Source of the DNA: Clostridium sp. E02
Lineage (GTDB): Bacteria; Bacillota; Clostridia; Lachnospirales; Lachnospiraceae
Assembly (NCBI RefSeq): GCF_003833015.1
Contig: NZ_RJLQ01000018.1
Coordinates: 1 to 64,000 of the forward strand
Reading direction: 5' to 3'
Length of the DNA stretch: 64,000 bases
The notes beneath the pieces were generated by a model. It did not search any database and was not told the origin of the DNA. It saw only the letters and a list, made by a program, of their open reading frames with translations. Position numbers and translations under genes: made by a program. This document shows, one piece after another, positions 61,890 through 64,000 of this stretch. The stretch's first letter is position 1. Each line of letters starts with the position of its first letter.

Positions 61890-62672
61890 TCAATAAACAG
61901 CAGGGCGTTTTACCATAAATGTATTATAGCCCAACTGCCGCAACGCCTGCTCCATTCGTACCGCATTGTCAATGCTTCGGAATGCGCCTGCCCGAACTTT
62001 ATATAGTCCATCTTCATAAACAACGAATGCAGGAAAGCCCTGAGCTTTTAACTCATCTACCTGTTTTTCTGCAAGCGTATGAATCTGATATGCACCAGTT
62101 TGTACCTGATAGTATTCCGGCTCCGTCTCTTCCTGTTCCTTGATCGCCCTCAAAATACCATTCGCTATGGCTTTGGCAATTTCATGTAAATTCTCATCAA
62201 ATATTTCATTATCTGATTCACTGTCTATATATCCGACCTCCACTAAGACAGAAGGCATCTTTGTCCGTCTTAGCACGACTAATCCAGGACGTTCCACCGT
62301 GCCCAAATTCGTAAATCCGGATTTATTTAATTCTTCTCCCATGTTTTTAGCCAGTATTCCTTCTATTCCTTTCTCTTCAAATACTATGGTTTCAACTCCG
62401 GAACCGGTGCCTGGGGTAGGCATGGCATTGCGATGTATCGAAATAAAATAATCGGCTTCCGCATTATTGGCCATCATGGCTCTTTCAAGAGGAGTATTAT
62501 AGGTATCGTCAGTTCTGGTATATCTGACATCCACTCCGTTATCTGCAAGAATGCTGCCTACAACGACTGCGAGTTTTAAGTTATCATCTTTTTCCTGCCG
62601 TCCCTGGTAAGTCGCACCTGGATCTGCACCACCATGGCCAGCGTCTATTGCTACCATCTTTCCCTCAGCCAA
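61890..62672 (-). CDS. N-acetylmuramoyl-L-alanine amidase with SPOR-like repeat
   Basis: 260 aa. Amidase_3 fold: zinc ligands in IDAGHGGADPGA (His), the Glu in the QEKDDNLKLA region, ISIHRNA (His) and the catalytic Glu in LVEVGYID. A SPOR domain (about 185-258, YYQVQTGAYQ and YKVRAGAFRSI) binds bare glycan strands. There is no signal peptide, unusual for a wall hydrolase. A TTG with AAAGGAG eight bases upstream is the likely start; an ATG five codons later is possible. Spore-related roles are known for such enzymes. Confidence 0.9.
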   Translation of the reverse strand: MAEGKMVAIDAGHGGADPGATYQGRQEKDDNLKLAVVVGSILADNGVDVRYTRTDDTYNTPLERAMMANNAEADYFISIHRNAMPTPGTGSGVETIVFEEKGIEGILAKNMGEELNKSGFTNLGTVERPGLVVLRRTKMPSVLVEVGYIDSESDNEIFDENLHEIAKAIANGILRAIKEQEETEPEYYQVQTGAYQIHTLAEKQVDELKAQGFPAFVVYEDGLYKVRAGAFRSIDNAVRMEQALRQLGYNTFMVKRPAVY

Positions 62673-62751
62673 AAGAAAAACTCCTTTCCCATACCTCTAT
62701 CTTATAACTTATGTAAAAGGAGAGAGCTCCGTACCAGATTTCTTCCCAGAT

Positions 62752-63207
62752 TTATTCTTTTACTCCTATTTCCGCCATCACATCCACCCCTCTTGGTCCT
62801 ACCGGAGTGGAGAATACAATCTGAGTGTTTGACTTTCCATATTTTTGAAGCTGTCCGATAAAAACATCCAACTCCATGGTGCTCTCAAAAGCAACTTTAA
62901 TCAGCATGGAATAATCTCCTGTCACACAGTTGCATTCCAATACATTTGGAATGGCTTCCATACTGGCATAAAACGGAATCTTATCCACAGGTGAAACATC
63001 CAGATTCACAAAGGCTATGATATGATATCCCAGTTTCATGGGATCCACAGACGCATGATATCCGGTTATGACTTTCTCCCGCTCTAGTTTTTCAATTCTA
63101 GAGGAAACCGCAGGCGAAGACAGAAACGTTTTTTCTGCTATGTTCTTTAAGGATGCCCTCGCATTCCTTTGCAGGGTCTGTATTATTTTCTTATCAATAT
63201 CGTCCAT
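62752..63207 (-). CDS. Lrp/AsnC-family regulator
   Basis: 151 aa. N-terminal winged helix (about 3-60, LQRNARASLKNIAEKTFLSSPAVSSRIEKLE), then a RAM effector domain (about 70-145, VNLDVSPVDKIPF). Typically it responds to an amino acid. It lies downstream of dapL, so lysine or another aspartate-family amino acid is a plausible effector. An AAGGAGG site precedes the ATG. Confidence 0.94.
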   Translation of the reverse strand: MDDIDKKIIQTLQRNARASLKNIAEKTFLSSPAVSSRIEKLEREKVITGYHASVDPMKLGYHIIAFVNLDVSPVDKIPFYASMEAIPNVLECNCVTGDYSMLIKVAFESTMELDVFIGQLQKYGKSNTQIVFSTPVGPRGVDVMAEIGVKE

Positions 63208-63223
63208 ATCGTCCTCCTTAAAA

Positions 63224-63265
63224 ATAAAAAAAGCGTCAGTATCGCATGGACACTGAACGCTTTTG
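63224..63265 (-). terminator. Terminator-like hairpin between promoter and start of the Lrp gene
   Basis: AAAAGCGTTCAGT pairs with ACTGACGCTTTT, followed by seven T residues. It ends dapL transcripts, but also lies between the lrp promoter (63311-63339) and its ribosome site, so any transcript of lrp must pass through it. Confidence 0.8.
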
Positions 63266-63310
63266 TTCTTACAAATTAAACTATAACCTTATGAATCTTC
63301 TCTTGAAATA

Positions 63311-63339
63311 ATCATAACCAATTATGAAACACTTGTCAA
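63311..63339 (-). promoter_or_regulatory. Promoter of the Lrp gene
   Basis: Perfect TTGACA and TATGAT with a 17-base spacer on the minus strand, starting four bases past the dapL stop codon. Confidence 0.8.
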
Positions 63340-63342
63340 CGT

Positions 63343-64000
63343 TTATTTTATTAAGGATGCCATTTTTTTTATTCGTTCTATGGCTTCGTTTGTATTCTCA
63401 TATGTGCCGAAGGCGGTCAGTCGAAAATAACCTTCTCCGCTGGGTCCAAAACCGCTTCCTGGAGTTCCTACCACACCGGCCTCTAATAATAACCGATCAA
63501 AGAAGTCCCAAGATGTCATCCCCTCCGGTACTTTCAGCCAGATATAGGGTGCATTTACACCACCATAAACATCAAAACCCACTTCTTTTAATCCATCATA
63601 GATAACGGATGCATTTCTCATGTAATAAGCAACTTGTTCCTTCAATTGCGCCTTCCCCTTCGGAGAATAAACCGCACAAGCAGCCTTTTGAACGATATAA
63701 GGCGCACCGTTAAACTTGGTTCCATGTCTTCTCGCCCAAAGAGAATGAAGAGATACTCCCCCTCGAATCAGCGTCCTTGGGATGACGGTAAAACCAAGAC
63801 GCATCCCTGTAAACCCAGCACTCTTTGAAAAGGAACGAAACTCAATGGCACAAGTATTCGCCCCTTTTATCTCATAAATAGAATGGGGCACATCATCGTT
63901 AGATATATAGGCCTCATAAGCAGCATCATAAAGTATAACTGCCCCTTTATCATTGGCATAATCTACCCACACCTTTAACTGTTCCCGGTTCAGCGTTGTA
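63343..64000 (-). CDS. dapL: LL-diaminopimelate aminotransferase, C-terminal part
   Basis: At least 219 residues are visible; the gene runs off the right edge, so its start is outside. PLP-dependent class I aminotransferase: the PLP lysine is in [15 protein letters not shown], with the DapL pattern [27 protein letters not shown] and [16 protein letters not shown]. It makes LL-diaminopimelate from tetrahydrodipicolinate in the DapL route to lysine and wall peptides. Confidence 0.93.
   Translation of the reverse strand, partial: TTLNREQLKVWVDYANDKGAVILYDAAYEAYISNDDVPHSIYEIKGANTCAIEFRSFSKSAGFTGMRLGFTVIPRTLIRGGVSLHSLWARRHGTKFNGAPYIVQKAACAVYSPKGKAQLKEQVAYYMRNASVIYDGLKEVGFDVYGGVNAPYIWLKVPEGMTSWDFFDRLLLEAGVVGTPGSGFGPSGEGYFRLTAFGTYENTNEAIERIKKMASLIK

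Noticed and set aside
1-64000. Mobile elements, prophage or defence islands
   Set aside because: No transposase, integrase, phage structural, restriction or toxin genes were recognised.

Overview
The window is about 64 kb of ordinary low-GC Clostridia chromosome. It most resembles a Lachnospiraceae member such as the Lachnoclostridium / Clostridium phytofermentans group; this is inferred from gene content and not proven. Supporting features are the mcsA-mcsB-clpC operon, separate-subunit biotin-dependent decarboxylase genes, DapL-type lysine synthesis, GPH sugar symport with a cytosolic glycosidase, DUF1292 and YitT proteins, and spore-type hydrolase relatives. No transposase, prophage, CRISPR array or rRNA was seen. 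Most genes lie on the minus strand.

Layout. 0.2-1.1 kb: IclR regulator. 1.1-6.5 kb: a glycoside-use operon (GPH symporter, GH78-like hydrolase, ROK kinase, HPr-like protein) opposite an AraC regulator. 6.5-13 kb: radA, a small conserved protein, and a GntR-mcsA-mcsB-clpC stress operon. 13-17.3 kb: a membrane-anchored cohesin-like protein next to a dockerin-bearing cell-wall glucosaminidase. 17.4-22.9 kb: a five-gene Na+-pump decarboxylase/transcarboxylase operon. 23-31.3 kb: lipoprotein, two YitT proteins, K+/H+ antiporter, D,D-carboxypeptidase, a Y-family polymerase with a LexA-type box, and a pseudouridine synthase that looks leaderless. 31.3-40.2 kb: DUF1292 protein, cobalamin adenosyltransferase, UvrD-type helicase, gltX, mgtE with a long structured leader, class A PBP, tRNA-Thr. 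40.3-50.6 kb: ldh, a small type IV pilus-like cluster with PilT and PilC but no PilB, a transglutaminase lipoprotein, rlmB-mrnC-cysS-ispF, a lipid kinase, tRNA-Met and tRNA-Val. 50.7-58.3 kb: LysR/YeiH pair, NYN protein and carAB with a PyrR-loop-like leader. 58.5-64 kb: a small conserved protein, a SpoIID-like peptidoglycan-binding protein, DUF368 transporter, HAD phosphatase, amidase, Lrp regulator and truncated dapL.

The best candidates for unusual biology are the adjacent cohesin/dockerin pair on a wall hydrolase and a membrane protein, the reduced pilus cluster, the unassigned mgtE leader RNA, the GntR regulator at the usual CtsR position, and small regulatory architectures (leaderless rluA-family gene, attenuator-like hairpin before lrp, PyrR-like hairpin before carA). 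All function calls rest on reading motifs in the sequence; no database search was run.
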